A stretch of DNA of 64,000 nt from Coriaria nepalensis (taxonomy: Eukaryota > Streptophyta > Magnoliopsida > Cucurbitales > Coriariaceae): assembly GCA_027186245.1 (NCBI GenBank), contig CP114485.1, positions 744,001 through 808,000 on the forward strand. The letters run 5' to 3'. Each line of letters starts with the position of its first letter. The stretch's first letter is position 1. Shown here piece after piece: positions 9,628 to 21,733 of the stretch. Under the pieces are notes generated by a model, which saw only the letters and a program-made list of their open reading frames with translations, ran no database searches and was not told the DNA's origin. The position numbers and the translations under genes are program-made.

Positions 9628-12511
9628 ATGGATGAGATTTGGAGATTCAATCGGTTCAGTAATCGTTTAGGAATGTTTGGATTGATCGTAGTGAGCTTAT
9701 TGTGCCAGAATCTCGATTCGTGTTGGTCGCTGAATAGTGAAGGTAGTAGATCTTTTTTCTGATACTCGGAATCTCGGATGATATTTCTTTCTTTTCTAGC
9801 AGGGGAAAAGTCGAAGGAAAACGTTTTAAAATGGATTTTGGATTTTGGATTTTTTGGCAGGTTTGACTCTGTTGAGGTTTAGGGAGAAGGTGGTGAATGA
9901 TCCATTTGGAGCTTTATTGAGCTGGAGAGATGATCGTAGAGATGTTGATCCATGCTCCTGGTTCGGCGTTGAATGTTCAGATGGAAAAGTCGTTGTTCTG
10001 TGAGTTCTTCGTATTCATTTTTTTTTTATTTCCTGGATTTGCTTTAAAACTTGGTTCTAAACATGTCGATTTTCTTGATGTGCAGAAACTTAAAAGATCT
10101 CTGTCTTGAAGGAACACTTATACCTGAGCTCAAGAACTTGGTCCACATAAAGGCCATGTAAGAGTTTGACTACTTATGATGTCTCTCCACATGATGCTTC
10201 ATGGTTTCTTAAAGTTTATTTGATTTCATCATTTTCTTACCGTTACTCTCTCTCTCTCTCTCTGCATCTCTGCAGTATTTTGCGAAACAACTCTTTTTCC
10301 GGTGACATCCCAGAAGGAATTGGAAAACTGATGGAGTTGGAGGTTTTAGATTTTGGATACAATAACTTCAACGGACCCATCCCGACTGATCTTGGCAATA
10401 ATCTCTCACTCGGAATACTGTATGTCGGTTTGTAATAACTATACAGGCCGTCTTTTCTTACTATCTTTTGCCCTCCTTTCTGTTGATAACTTGGCTTTCT
10501 TCTACATTGCAGTCTACTGGACAACAATAAGCTTCTTGATGGTTTATCTCCAGAAATTTATGAACTTCAGTTACTCTCTCAGTTCCAAGTAGATGAGAAC
10601 CTGCTCTCAAATATTCGGGATCAGAAATCATCCTCTTTTGACGAGATAAACATTTCATGGTAAAATTAGTAAATATTGTTTTTGCACCGTCTCTAATTGG
10701 CATAATGCTTTCAGAAACAGCCGGTTTAATGCTTTGATTATTAAATTATGCTTTCATCTTTGCTAGGACATCTGCCCAGAATGAAGATACTGCTAAAAGG
10801 AGACTGCTCCAAGAAACAGATCAAAATTTACCTGTTCCTTCTCCTTCTCCTTCTCCTTCTCCACAACTCAAGTCTTCAACTAGTGCATCTCAATCTGCTG
10901 TCCCTCCTAATCTGGGACAGAGTCCCACTACTGCCCCCCCTAATCTGGGACGGAGTCCCACTACTGCCCCCCCTTCGAGACAGAGTCCCACTACCGCTCC
11001 CCCTAATCAGGGACAAGTTCCTGCGCCTGCAGAAAAGCCAACAGTAGATGTTACATCATCTACTTCTTCGAAGAGTCATCTAGTTGTAATTTTGGTTGGA
11101 ACTATAGGGGGTTTAATATTGCTTATAGCTTCTGGCATTGGTGTATATCTCTGCGCAAGCAACAAGGTGACTACTGTTAGACCTTGGGCAACAGGAATAA
11201 GCGGACAGCTCCAAAAAGCATTTGTCACTGGTAAATCCTCTTTCTCAGAGAACAAATATGTAAAAACATGATTGTTGGTTTATTTGTTCATTTTTGGCGT
11301 TTTGTACGTAACTATACTTATCAGATTGTACAAACCTGATTTGCATTTCTAGGTGTGCCAAAGCTCAAGAGAACAGAGCTCATGACAGCTTGTGAGGATT
11401 TTAGTAATGTGATTGGTTATTCACCGCTTGGTAAAGTGTACAAAGGTACCTTATCAAGTGGGGTCGAAATAGCTGTTGCCTCTATAGCAGTTGAATCTGT
11501 CAAAGATTGGTCAAAGAATCTAGAAGTTCAGTTTAGGAAGAAGGTAAATGATAATCAAAATTCCATTAAAAGGTTGTGGTTTTTTATGCAGTATCATAAT
11601 TTCTAATTCTCCTTTTCCATGGCTATGGTTCAGATTGAGACGTTATCGAAAGTGAACCACAAGAACTTTGTCAACCTTGTTGGCTATTGTGAGGAAGAGG
11701 AGCCTTTCACCAGAATGATGGTTTTTGAATACGCTCCAAATGGAACACTGTTTGAGCACCTACATGGTAAGTATCAAGCTGACAATAATACACTAAATCA
11801 TCCTTGATCAACTAGATTATGTATTCGAATACAATTGTGAACCTTCCTATGTATATTGTTAACTGTTTCATTAAATATCTAAATTTCTTTTTTTCTTTTC
11901 CTCTTGGTATAGTGGAAGAAGCTGAGCAATTGGATTGGGGAATGAGGATAAGAATAGCAATGGGAATGGCTTACTGCCTTGGGCATATGCATCAGTTGAA
12001 CCCTCCTATACCCCATAACAACCTGACCTCTTCATCTGTAGATCTTACGGAAGATTATGCTGGGAAAATCTCCGATATCAATTTCTGGACCGAAATGGAC
12101 CCAGATGAGAGCAAATCGACTAGTCTAAATCTTCTAAACATATCATCTGAAACTCGAGAAAGTAATGTTTATAGCTTCGGAATAATATTGCTTGAACTGG
12201 TTACAGGCAGGGTCCCTTATCCAGAGCATGAAGTTTCGCTTGTTGACTCATTATCGAATTACTTAAGAAGTGACAGACCTACTAGAGAAATAGTGGATAG
12301 GAATTTGGAATCTTTTGAAGAGGAGCAGCTAGAGCAAATTGGTCGAGTGTTGAGATCTTGTTTACATTCTGATCCAACACTTAGACCAACAATGAGAGAA
12401 GTCAGTGAGAGATTGAGATTGATTACTGGAATAACACCAGATGGAGCAAACCCAAAAATTTCTGCTCTATGGTGGGCTGAGCTTGAAATTATAGCTTCTG
12501 ATTCACATTGA
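9628..12511 (+). CDS. LRR receptor-like pseudokinase, MALE DISCOVERER 2 / At2g40270-At3g56050 type
   Basis: Nine exons (9628-9742, 9861-9999, 10086-10157, 10276-10419, 10513-10659, 10767-11230, 11353-11543, 11634-11766, 11913-12511) give 667 aa. The order is a signal peptide (FGLIVVSLLCQNL), an LRR N-terminal cap with DPCSWFGVECSDGKV, then about four LRRs; two LRR exons are 72 nt and 2x72 nt. A proline-rich juxtamembrane spacer follows (residues ~227-295, repeats of SPTTAPPN), then one membrane helix (~310-335) and a kinase-like domain. The glycine loop reads GYSPLGKVYKG. The VAIK lysine is absent (IAVASIAV), HRD is replaced by IPHNNL and DFG by SDINF, so this is a pseudokinase by sequence. 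The family includes the pollen-tube LURE1-sensing MDIS2 and root-hair MRH1, acting at the plasma membrane. Whether this member is expressed in pollen or roots cannot be seen here. Confidence 0.93.
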
Positions 12512-12998
12512 AAAATGAAATTGAAGTCATAATAAAGTTATGGCTTACCTTTTTTCCTTCTATGGGGTCGATGCTGAGGGGATGCTAGAGTGGTCGACTT
12601 CTAGTCGAACCTGCTCGTAAATTATCACTGTGATGAAAGATGTTTTTGTATATATGACAGTGAAAATTTTTCCTTCCGTTGTCTCTTTTATTGTTTTTGT
12701 TTTGTTTTTTGGTATGTACATTGAGAAAGAATTGCACCAAACCAAAAAAAGAAAAAGAAAAAAGAAAGGTCATGTCTTCATCAAGTGAGAGAATTCAACT
12801 TCCTCCATGTTCTTGTTGTTTGTATGATTTGATCTTGAGTACTAAATCGATACCATTGTTGAAGTATGAATGCATTAAAACTCCAGCTACCTGAAAGATA
12901 AAAGTGCAAAAGATGCTAAAGAAGTACAAGCCAATTGCTGAAGAAATAAATCCTAAAACACAACAAGTTGCACGCATCTATTTCTTACAACTTACAAG
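12512..12998. other. Shared 3' region of two convergent genes
   Basis: The pseudokinase gene and the BUB1/MAD3-type gene converge here, so both 3' UTRs should lie in this 487-bp stretch. It contains AATAAA-like AATAAAG near 12530 and a T-rich tract at 12680-12715. I see nothing coding. Confidence 0.5.
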
Positions 12999-15083
12999 CT
13001 ACAAGTCCATTGGCATGCCGAACATTTTATTTATCTCATCCATGGCTTCCTTTGTAAACATGGTTGGCTCATATAAATCGCATTCTCTTGATTTCCCTGA
13101 TGATTTCACTGCCAGTTTTGTTCGTGGAGGTTCCAAGTCATCATCCGGAAGTATTACAAACATGCTGAATTCAGTTTTCTGTTCAGGTGGTTTTTCCATT
13201 TTCTTTGACCTCTTAGTCCTTACGAAATCTATAGGTTTTCCAAACATGTTATTGATTTCTTCCATGGCTTCTTTCAAGTTTACAGTGGGCTCCACTAACC
13301 CATGGTGGCACACATTCTCCACCACTGGCTCATCTGAAATTGCAGACCCGACAAATCTACAAACCACTGTATCTTCTCTGAACTTTGCTTGAGTGGGGTC
13401 CATTTCCATATTATCAAAATTTTCAGATGGGAGATCCTTAGGACTTGGAAACACAAACACATTTGCCCTAGAATCAATCAAATTTGAGCCTTCTTCTTCA
13501 TTTTGAACATCAATCTGCTCAAAGTAATCTTTCTCGGCATCTAGGTTTCCACTCTCATCACTTGCTTCATCATCAACAAATATTTTTAAAGGCTCTCCAG
13601 ATGTGGGTTTACTTTCATTGCTTGAGTTTTCATCTACATACACTTCAAACCCACTGCACATGATGTCATCCTTGTTCGGATGACTTTTATGTGATCTCCT
13701 GGCAATAGGATCCATCTCTAAGGGTTCAGAAAACATGCTGCTTATTGCATTCATAACTTCCTTCATGTTTATTGTCGGCTCGACCAAGCCACAATGACGA
13801 GCATCTTCTGCTTCAGATTTGCCGACAAGAGCCGTGTCAACAAAATTCCTCACAGTATCATCACTACAAAATTTCCCGTGAGAAGTTGCCAGTGGTTTCA
13901 AGTCTCGGGATCTCTCACCAAGAACTTTAGTCTCTACAATTTTTTCATCGGGTCGAATTCCAAGTAAAGATCTCTCGTCCAAGAGTCCTTTAGCTCTAAC
14001 CCCAGTTCTGAGGGTGTTTTCTTTAGTCTCATCACAATTGGGAGGGTCGCTTATAACAGATAGAGCTTTCTTGGAAGTTCTTCCATTGTTTTTCTGCAAT
14101 TTGCAGCTTAGTCAGATAACAGAGCATTCTCCCACATTAATCAAAAAGCCCAGAACAGATAATTAATTAAAGAAGAGGACTACCTGGATTTTGTTATTGT
14201 GTCTTCTCATGCGATGAAGAAACTGCTCGTATGATTTGTGCAACTCATCAACAGGCTCTGCAAGCCTGTTAAACAGTCCGATTAATCATGCATTTCTATT
14301 ACTGCTAAAGCACTTAGACCAGCAATCAGTATCAGAGAATAATTGTGATAGTAATTAAGGAGAAAAAGAAAACTATCAGATAACAATATACCTTTGCACT
14401 CCCAAATGATACATCTTTTCAGCCTCGTCGAATTTCTTAATTTTTTCATAGTACAAAGCATATGCCTGATAGAAAAGAGACCTAGAGCACCCGATACGCT
14501 TCTCCTCCATGCTTCTCAACAAGCTTCTAGGATCTTCCAAGTAATCCATCTACTCACCAGAAAAAATTTCTGTTAGGAAAATTATTTTTTTTCTTTGAAG
14601 CAAACAAACAATCATCGGTCGGATTAGTTACTTATTAAAAACTAAAACCAAACCACAAACTAATTCTTCACTTCGAGCTTCAAATTTCCACGGTAATCAA
14701 GCATTGGCTACAAAATTATAAAAAATCTGGAATGAATCAGACGAGAAAAAGGCTTTTTCAATCAGTTACCAACTGCAACCAAACGCGAATGTACCGCAAG
14801 TCATCCCTGTAACGCCGATCAGATTCAAAGGTCTTCGTGCATTTCTGTAAGAAGCGAGGAAGCTTCTCGTTGAGAATGTGTGAAGGTAACGACTCTTTCA
14901 TCTTCCGGATCCCTCTGCAATCACATCACCGATATAACAAGAAAAAGACAAGAAAGCAGAGAATAATAGAGAGCTTTGCATGATGTTATCTGAAACCTAC
15001 CGTAGCCATGGAAGGAGAGGATCTTTTCCGGTGTAGGTCTTGATGTCTGAGATCAAGGAGGAGAAGAGGTCGTTGTTCGCCAT
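12999..15083 (-). CDS. BUB1/MAD3-family spindle checkpoint protein (BMF3-like)
   Basis: Five exons on the minus strand (15083-15001, 14914-14770, 14549-14392, 14265-14184, 14093-12999) give 520 aa. The first four encode the Mad3/BUB1 homology region 1, a TPR-like fold that docks to the kinetochore: DPLLPWLRGIRKMKE, YIRVWLQLMDYLEDPRS, SLFYQAYALYYEKIKKFDEA, YEQFLHRM. The long last exon is acidic and has no kinase domain. It carries a KEN box (ETKENTL, residues ~180-182) and an ABBA-like motif FEVYVD (~305). A motif L.EPT...KEAM..IN.MFG.P occurs three times (~257-282, ~420-445, ~494-518). KEN and ABBA motifs bind APC/C-CDC20, which fits a checkpoint inhibitor. The closest family member I recall is Arabidopsis BMF3 (At5g05510). 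It is divergently transcribed from SAM50. Confidence 0.88.
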
Positions 15084-15539
15084 TTTCTTAAGTAGAGTAA
15101 AATGCGCAGCGTTGGAAAATGGCGTCTACTATCTACTCAGTTTAATTTGAATCTTTTCAACTTTTTTTTTTCTTTTTTGTCCTCTTTATTCCGATTCAGA
15201 TTTTAAGCGCTCCTTGGGTTTTGAACGGTAGCCCTAACACGCCATATTATGTCCAATTACAGCCCAAATACAGTTTGATATGGGCCAAGGATCCAACCCA
15301 ATCGATTAGCATACTGACCCAAAGGATTTATTGTAACGGTTTCTAGCTCCCGCCAATCCGTGGGAAAAATGGTAAGCAACGTGTCGTACTCTATACTTCC
15401 CCTCTTGGACGACATGAGAGGACATATCGTTGGAGGAAGGAAGATGCTTCCTTGATTGTGCAGGTACTCTCTCCTCTCAACCATTTTGAGTACACCTACG
15501 CAGCCGATTGTTGGTTCTCAGCTTTCTCGCCGCCGCGCC
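15084..15539. promoter_or_regulatory. Shared divergent promoter with site II motifs
   Basis: Only 456 bp separate the start codons of the checkpoint gene (-) and SAM50 (+), so both promoters and 5' UTRs must fit here. Two site II-type motifs are visible, AGCCCA at 15261-15266 (TGGGCT on the other strand) and TGGGCC at 15281-15286. Site II elements are known to drive TCP-dependent expression of cell-cycle and mitochondrial genes, which matches the two products. No clear TATA box was found. Confidence 0.6.
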
Positions 15540-18500
15540 ATGGCCAATATAGAGGAAGAGGAGCAGAACTCAGCTCATCCAAGCCCTAATAAGGAACAGG
15601 AGGACTTAGAGGCCTCTAATGTTGAAGACGACGACGACGAAGAAGAGGAGGAAGACGATGATCGAATACCACCGCAACGAAAGCCTCTTGTCGAGTCCCG
15701 ATTGCGAGCACACAGGTCGAGGCTAGAGAACCTTATCGAGAAAATGAAGAAGGAGAAAGTCAAACTCCGTGTCCACGACATTTTAATCAAGGGAAACACA
15801 AAGACGAAGGAATCAGTGATTGAAGCTGAAGTGGCGAATATCAAGAAGGCAACGAGTATGCAAGAGCTGCTTGAGGCTGCGAGCATTGCCAATGCCAAGC
15901 TTCAGAGGATGGACATCTTTGAATCGGTTAAGATCACCCTAGATTCCGGCCCAGCCGAGCTTCCAGGTACTGCTAATGTCATCGTCGAGGTCGTTGAGAC
16001 AAAGAGTCCCATCTCTGGTGAATGCGGTGCTTATACAAAGCCTGCGGTATGGATTTGCTCTGCTCATAGATTACATTTTGTTATGAAACTAAAAGTGGGG
16101 TTTTATTTCTGAAATTATGTCTCTGCATTTTAAAAGTCGGTCCTTTTTTGATAGCTTAGAAGTGAGGAAAGAAGATTTTCTCAGCAGTCTACTTTACTAT
16201 GATCCTCTTTGCATTGAAGTTCATTGTCATATCTTATACTTCCTATCAATTCTGATCCTAAAACCAATATATGCGGCTAGCCTAACTGCAGTATAATTAG
16301 ATTGTTACCTATGGATATATATCATGAAATGTAATTGTTTTTGGAGCAAATGATTTGCTCCATGGTTGTGAAGTGTAAATGAGCCTACACTGCTGCTTTT
16401 ACTGTTTAGTTGGTTCATACATTTGTAAGTGCTAGGTGCGTTACATTAGTTGAAAGACGTATAAATTTTGCATAAAATGCACAGGCGTTCTACCTCTTCT
16501 GTTATTCATTTCTTACTATTATTATTGTTATTAGCCAAATACCTCTCGTCTTATAGCTTTCAAAATTATATACTGCTTATGCAGGCAAGATCTTGGACAT
16601 TTGAAGGTACGGTTAAGTATAAAAACTGGCTTGGTTATGGTGATCTTTGGGATGGTTCATTGGCATATGGTCCTACCCAAACGTCTGAGGTAAGTGCTGG
16701 TGTGTATTTGCCAAGACCAAGAGGGTTTTTGACACCTGTTGTGGCACGGTTATATCTGCTCTCCCAAGATTGGCTGGAATTTTCTTCTTACAAAGAGAGG
16801 TCATTAGGCCTGTCTCTTGGGTTCTATTCAACCAAGTGTCATGATTTGGTCTACTATCTTGGATGGCGCACCTTAACTGATCCATCACAAATGGCATCCA
16901 GGTCAATTAGAAGGCAGCTTGGTCATAATTTGCTTTCATCTTTGAAGTATACGTATAAAATTGACCACAGGAATTCCCCTGTGAGGCCAACTCGGGGATA
17001 TGCTTTTGTTTCTACCAGTCAAATTGGTGGCCTTGCACCTGACAATCGGAGTTTGCGATTCTTACGTCAGGTTACTTTATAGTTTTAATAGTTTTCCCGG
17101 CATCTATTTACTAAAGCCTATGTATGTTTTATTGTATGCGTGAACTCATGTGTATGCTTTCAATCTTAGTTCTTCTGCAACATGTTGTAACTTGTGACGA
17201 CTTTTGTCAATACAAGCCCATATATGTAAATAATGAATCGAAGAACTGAGCTAGAACTTACAAAATGTGAGAATAAATCTGTTATGTCAGGTCGTTTCTT
17301 TGTGTGATTATGGTCACTTGAAGTTTGGGACATTCTAATTATTCTTTCATCTATTTCATTACAGAAGTATTTTCGTTACGTCTCCTGCCTGGGTCCTAGA
17401 TGATTCTGTTTGGAACTTTTATACTCTTTTCATAACCAGACAACTTGTAATTTTATATATACTCACAATACAAAATGGGAAATTGATATCAAACCCACAA
17501 TATTGAAAGTTCCCTCCTTCTGATACCACATGTTAGTGATGCATGCTAGTTTCTTTAGCTATTGGTTCATATTACTTAGTAGATCAAATAGTTCTAGGTT
17601 ATCTACCAACTCAGTTACATATTATACTGTATCATCTACCCCTTGCTAGATATTCCATGGTTTACCTGTATTTCTGATCATTCCTTTTTCTCTTTCTGCT
17701 TAAAATTTTGTACTTTCTTTTTGTGAATTTTTCTGCAGGAGTTTGATCTTCGTTATGCTATACCTTTTGGATTTAATCATGCTGCACTGAACTTTGGGGT
17801 CTCTGCTGGTGTTGTTTTTCCATGGGGTTGTGGATTCTTGAACAAGCCCACATCCCTGCCAGAGAGGTTTTTCTTAAGCGGTGATTTCTCTCCAGTTTGT
17901 ACCATTGGGGGACCAACAACAGTATGGGGCTTTAAGACAAGGGGCTTGGGGCCTATTGATCCACGGAGGCGAATTAGAGAAAAGAACAATGATAAGAATT
18001 CTGACGCTTCTGGAGTGGATTATGTTGGAGGGGATCTTGCTGTGACTGCGTTTGCAGATCTTTCTTTTGATCTTCCAATTCGCTGGTTAAGAGAACATGG
18101 AGTCCATGGACATGCTTTTGCTGGCGCAGGGAATCTTTCCAAATTGACAGAAAATGAATTCCGCAATTTCACTGTTCAGAAGTTTATGGAATCATTTCGA
18201 ACTTCAGTAGGAGTTGGGCTTGTTGTTCCCACAAAATTCTTCCGTCTAGAGGTCAGCTTTCTTAATTTTTACCCACCTTATCTTCAAGTAATGTACACTG
18301 TAATGCTCTGTCTGGTCTGTTTGTTTGCTGGGTATATAAATTGTAATAATAAGTGTTTAACAGCTCATGTCTATAAGATTTCTAATTTCCACTCGTAATT
18401 TTGACTTGGTGCATTGGCAATCCAAGATTGAGGGGTGTGCCAGGCAGAGGAAGCTTTCCCCATATTCTTAGGTCCAAAGGAATAGGAAAATGTCTATGTA

Positions 18501-18634
18501 TTGCTTCTTTGTCTTTTGGCCACTGATTCTAGATTGGTTTTTGTTGTTAGGGCAACTTCTACTACATACTGAGGCAACAGGAGCATGACCGTGGAAAGAC
18601 TGGTTTTCGGTTTAGCATCTCTACTCCATCATAG
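15540..18634 (+). CDS. SAM50: SAM50-like mitochondrial outer-membrane beta-barrel assembly protein
   Basis: This encodes the Omp85-family core of the sorting and assembly machinery that inserts beta-barrel proteins into the mitochondrial outer membrane. Four exons (15540-16046, 16585-17070, 17739-18251, 18551-18634) give 529 aa. It has a very acidic N-terminal stretch (residues ~29-41) and a POTRA-like region (KLRVHDILIKGNTKTKESV ... LQRMDIFESVKITLD). The C-terminal bacterial-surface-antigen barrel follows (LGYGDLWDGSLAYG, LRYAIPFGFNHAALNFG, FFLSGDFSPVCTIGG, GVGLVVPTKFFRLE) and ends HDRGKTGFRFSIS. I chose the Met at 15540 because it sits in a strong plant context (CGCCATGGC). An in-frame ATG at 15456 would add 28 residues. 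A chloroplast OEP80 is less likely because of the C-terminal signature. Arabidopsis relatives are At3g11070 and At5g05520. Confidence 0.93.
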
Positions 18635-20649
18635 AATCTGGAAGTGGCAAAACTTATTCATAATGTTCAGCAAGGTTGAAGTGGCACAACTTATTCATTT
18701 CAGGTATTTTCTTTTTGTTGTAGCTGTTTTGGTAAACGACTTGTGGACTGCGTCCAATGTAGTGTCAGAAAATTGGTAAAAGAAGTTTTCAAAGAATGAT
18801 GCTTTTTTTAAAGCACCGTTTGAGCAAAATAACGTGATGTGTTGTATATTGATTGATACGTACATACTGTAATCCTTGTTCATCTGGTTTGTTGATCAGA
18901 ACACATTCAAACAAATGCAATGTAATAATATGTTGAGGTGATACGACCGGTTTCTGTTGGCTGTATTGTTGTTGAACCACATCATGTTTAATATTTAACA
19001 TACATTAATTTTGTCGACACCATTATTTCTACATTTGGAAGGTTCTGTGTTGAATATTATTCATATATCAAGCAATTATTCAAAGAGTTTAGATTTGCAT
19101 TTACTCAATCCATGCAAGAAAACAAACCTTGTAAGTTTCTTCATTGACTTCTAAAAGAGCCTCTGCTACGGTGTGCTTAGGGCAAATTAAGATAATGTAA
19201 TTCCATGGTTTTTCTAAATGAACATGTTCCATAAAATATAAATCATTATAATTAGCTTTAATTGAAGAATAATTGATACATAATTTCTTTTAAATCATGA
19301 GTGTGTTTGATGTCCTATGTTCATCCGTACGATCTACGTTTTTCGATATCATTTGTAAGGAATATTGATATTAGTCTCTGTTTTCTTCAACTAGTTGCTT
19401 TCATCCTAGACTGCTAGTTATCAAAATGCCTTGGGCTCTTGATATGTAAACAAGTACTGTAAGAGTTGACTTGACAGATGGGCCCCGCTTCCATTTGGAA
19501 TCTTTAGGACCAGCCTTCCAACAATTTTTTTTTTTTTTGTTTATATCGATTTCACAAGCACAAGGAGGCAATGATCTTTTCTTTATTGATTAAAATTTCG
19601 AATTATTCCAATTCGTGTCTTACGTAATAATTACGTAATAATTAGGATATATAATTTTTATAAAAAAAACATAATAGAAGTTGAAAAATTAAATTTTTGC
19701 GTGGACTTTTTTTTTTTTTTTTCTTCAACTTATCAATTTTGTCTTAATTAGATCATATATTATTATTCATCACAATCAATTTTAAAGGGAGTTATTTTTT
19801 TAGCTATTTTCGTATGTATTAAATTAAAATTAATTCAAAATAATAATAATATTATTATTTAATTAGTCTCATATACAACTTTCAAACTACGACCGGAAGT
19901 TTTAATAATGTAAAAAAAAAAAAAAAAAAAAGTAAAAAATCTAAAATGAAGATACTAATTATTCATAATTACTTTATGAAATTAGAGTTAATGAGAGACA
20001 TAATAAGAGAATTTTGTCTATGTCTAGTGTTTTTGCAAGTTAGAATTATTCCCAAAGTTGATCCCAAACGTCACCGTCTTCTTTGAAATATCGGACGGCT
20101 GTGATTTTAATTCTCTCATGAATCATGATCCTCGTGATCAATGAAAACTTTCCACGTAATCATCATTATTTAACAAACAGAAAGTGTAAGAAAAAAAGGC
20201 TTCAGGCTTTTATTGTAGTTAGATGCGAAAAGAGTAGTTGTAGGTAGTGTTTGCCCTTCAATCAATGCAACAAGAAATACACGAGGGCGGAATATTTATT
20301 AGATTTTATTTTCATGCATGCAATCGTGTATTCAAATTATTTTTAATAATTTTATTTAAATAATAATTATTTTGATCTTAATTTAAATATTAATATTAAT
20401 ATTAATATTTTAAATATTTTAAATATTTTAAAAATAATACTGGTTATAATTTAGAAATGAAGCAAAAACAAACCGGCCCTTTAGGTTTTATTAAGAACAG
20501 TTGACTAGTGGTCAGTAAGAAAATGAGAACTGCATGGAGTTTTTTAGCATTCAAGTGGTCTTGTTTTTTCTAATTATTTACTAATACAGACCAGCCATAT
20601 CAATCGATCAGTATTTGACTGCCCTGCGTGTTTTAGATAGGTCATAATT

Positions 20650-20710
<61 letters not shown>

Positions 20711-20711
20711 A

Positions 20712-20745
<34 letters not shown>

Positions 20746-21733
20746 TATATAGTTTCTGTTGCTATTCACACATATATAGATATGAATATGAAGGTATATA
20801 ATATGCAGGGATTTTGTCTTTATCATTTCACAAGTTACGAACTGGTCATGAGCATGAGCTACCCTCAAAACATCTTTTTTCGAACCCACAGGCTTCCTGT
20901 TTTATGGGCTTGTGGGAAATTTTATTAGCCTCACATCCCTATACACTACATAGTCTTGGTCAGAATTAGGAAGATGACAACGATCTATCCTTTTTTTTTT
21001 ATTATTATTTTTATTTATTTAGTACGTTAATTAGTTTATCGATGTTTATCCGAAAAATATTAAAAAATAATAATAAGTTTTCACTCTCATTTTCCATGTC
21101 ATATTCATATATAGTATAGCCGTTCATGAATGCATGCATGCTGCTCCATTGTATAGCTTTTGAAGCTTTCTTGTCCTCATCATATATATTCATTAGATTT
21201 AGATAATAAATTACAATGGGATTTGAGCTCCAATTTTTAATTTTCTTACAGTCTCGTGGATCAATCGTTAATGTTACTAAATAGTCAATTATTTGTCAAG
21301 CATGAATTTCTCCTGTCCTGTTTGTCTATACGTACGTACACATGACTCTACCTGTTCATTTCAACTTGGAATTGTTTCCCACATATTCATTTATATTTAT
21401 TTATTTATTTATTTATTTATTATCCCTTTTATTTTGAACGTACTTAATATTAATTAAGGCATAAATGCATCAAGCTAGATTAAACTTAACCATTTCTATA
21501 GTACGTGAGTGTATACAAAAAAAAAAATGGACAACTATACACACACACATATATATATATATGAATGAGAATCATGGTTATATATATGAAGTTTTTTATG
21601 GAGGTGCTCAACTGTCCTATCTACTTCCAAGAATCGATCATGATGATTTGCTCATGAAGGATCGTTAATTAATAGTTATTACACACCCAAATTCTTTTAA
21701 TTTTGTTGTCTTTTAATCGCCGGTGTTTAAGGA
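18635..21733. other. Long AT-rich intergenic region upstream of the GARP gene
   Basis: The first ~350 bases are probably the SAM50 3' flank. The rest is AT-rich, with homopolymer runs (19530, 19705, 19913), an ATTACGTAATAATTACGTAATAATT-type tandem at 19620-19645, ATT/TTAAA tandem runs at 20380-20440, a large CT/TA microsatellite at 20650-20750 and an ATTT repeat at 21388-21420. Just upstream of the GARP start lies CACACA plus TATATATATAT at 21540-21561, a possible TATA region. I find no supported gene. Confidence 0.5.
20650..20750. repeat. Compound (CT)n-(TA)n microsatellite
   Basis: About 28 CT/TC units (20652-20707) run into about 12 TA units and then TATATATTATATAG. On the minus strand the CT run reads as an Arg-Glu repeat, which is not a gene. 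It lies about 1 kb upstream of the GARP start codon. Confidence 0.95.

Noticed and set aside
15456..15539. Upstream in-frame ATG of SAM50
   Set aside because: The ATG at 15540 has a better initiation context and begins the family-like acidic N-terminus. The extension has no support.
20608..20889. Minus-strand open frame with an Arg-Glu repeat
   Set aside because: It is the CT microsatellite read in the other strand, with no conserved sequence around it.
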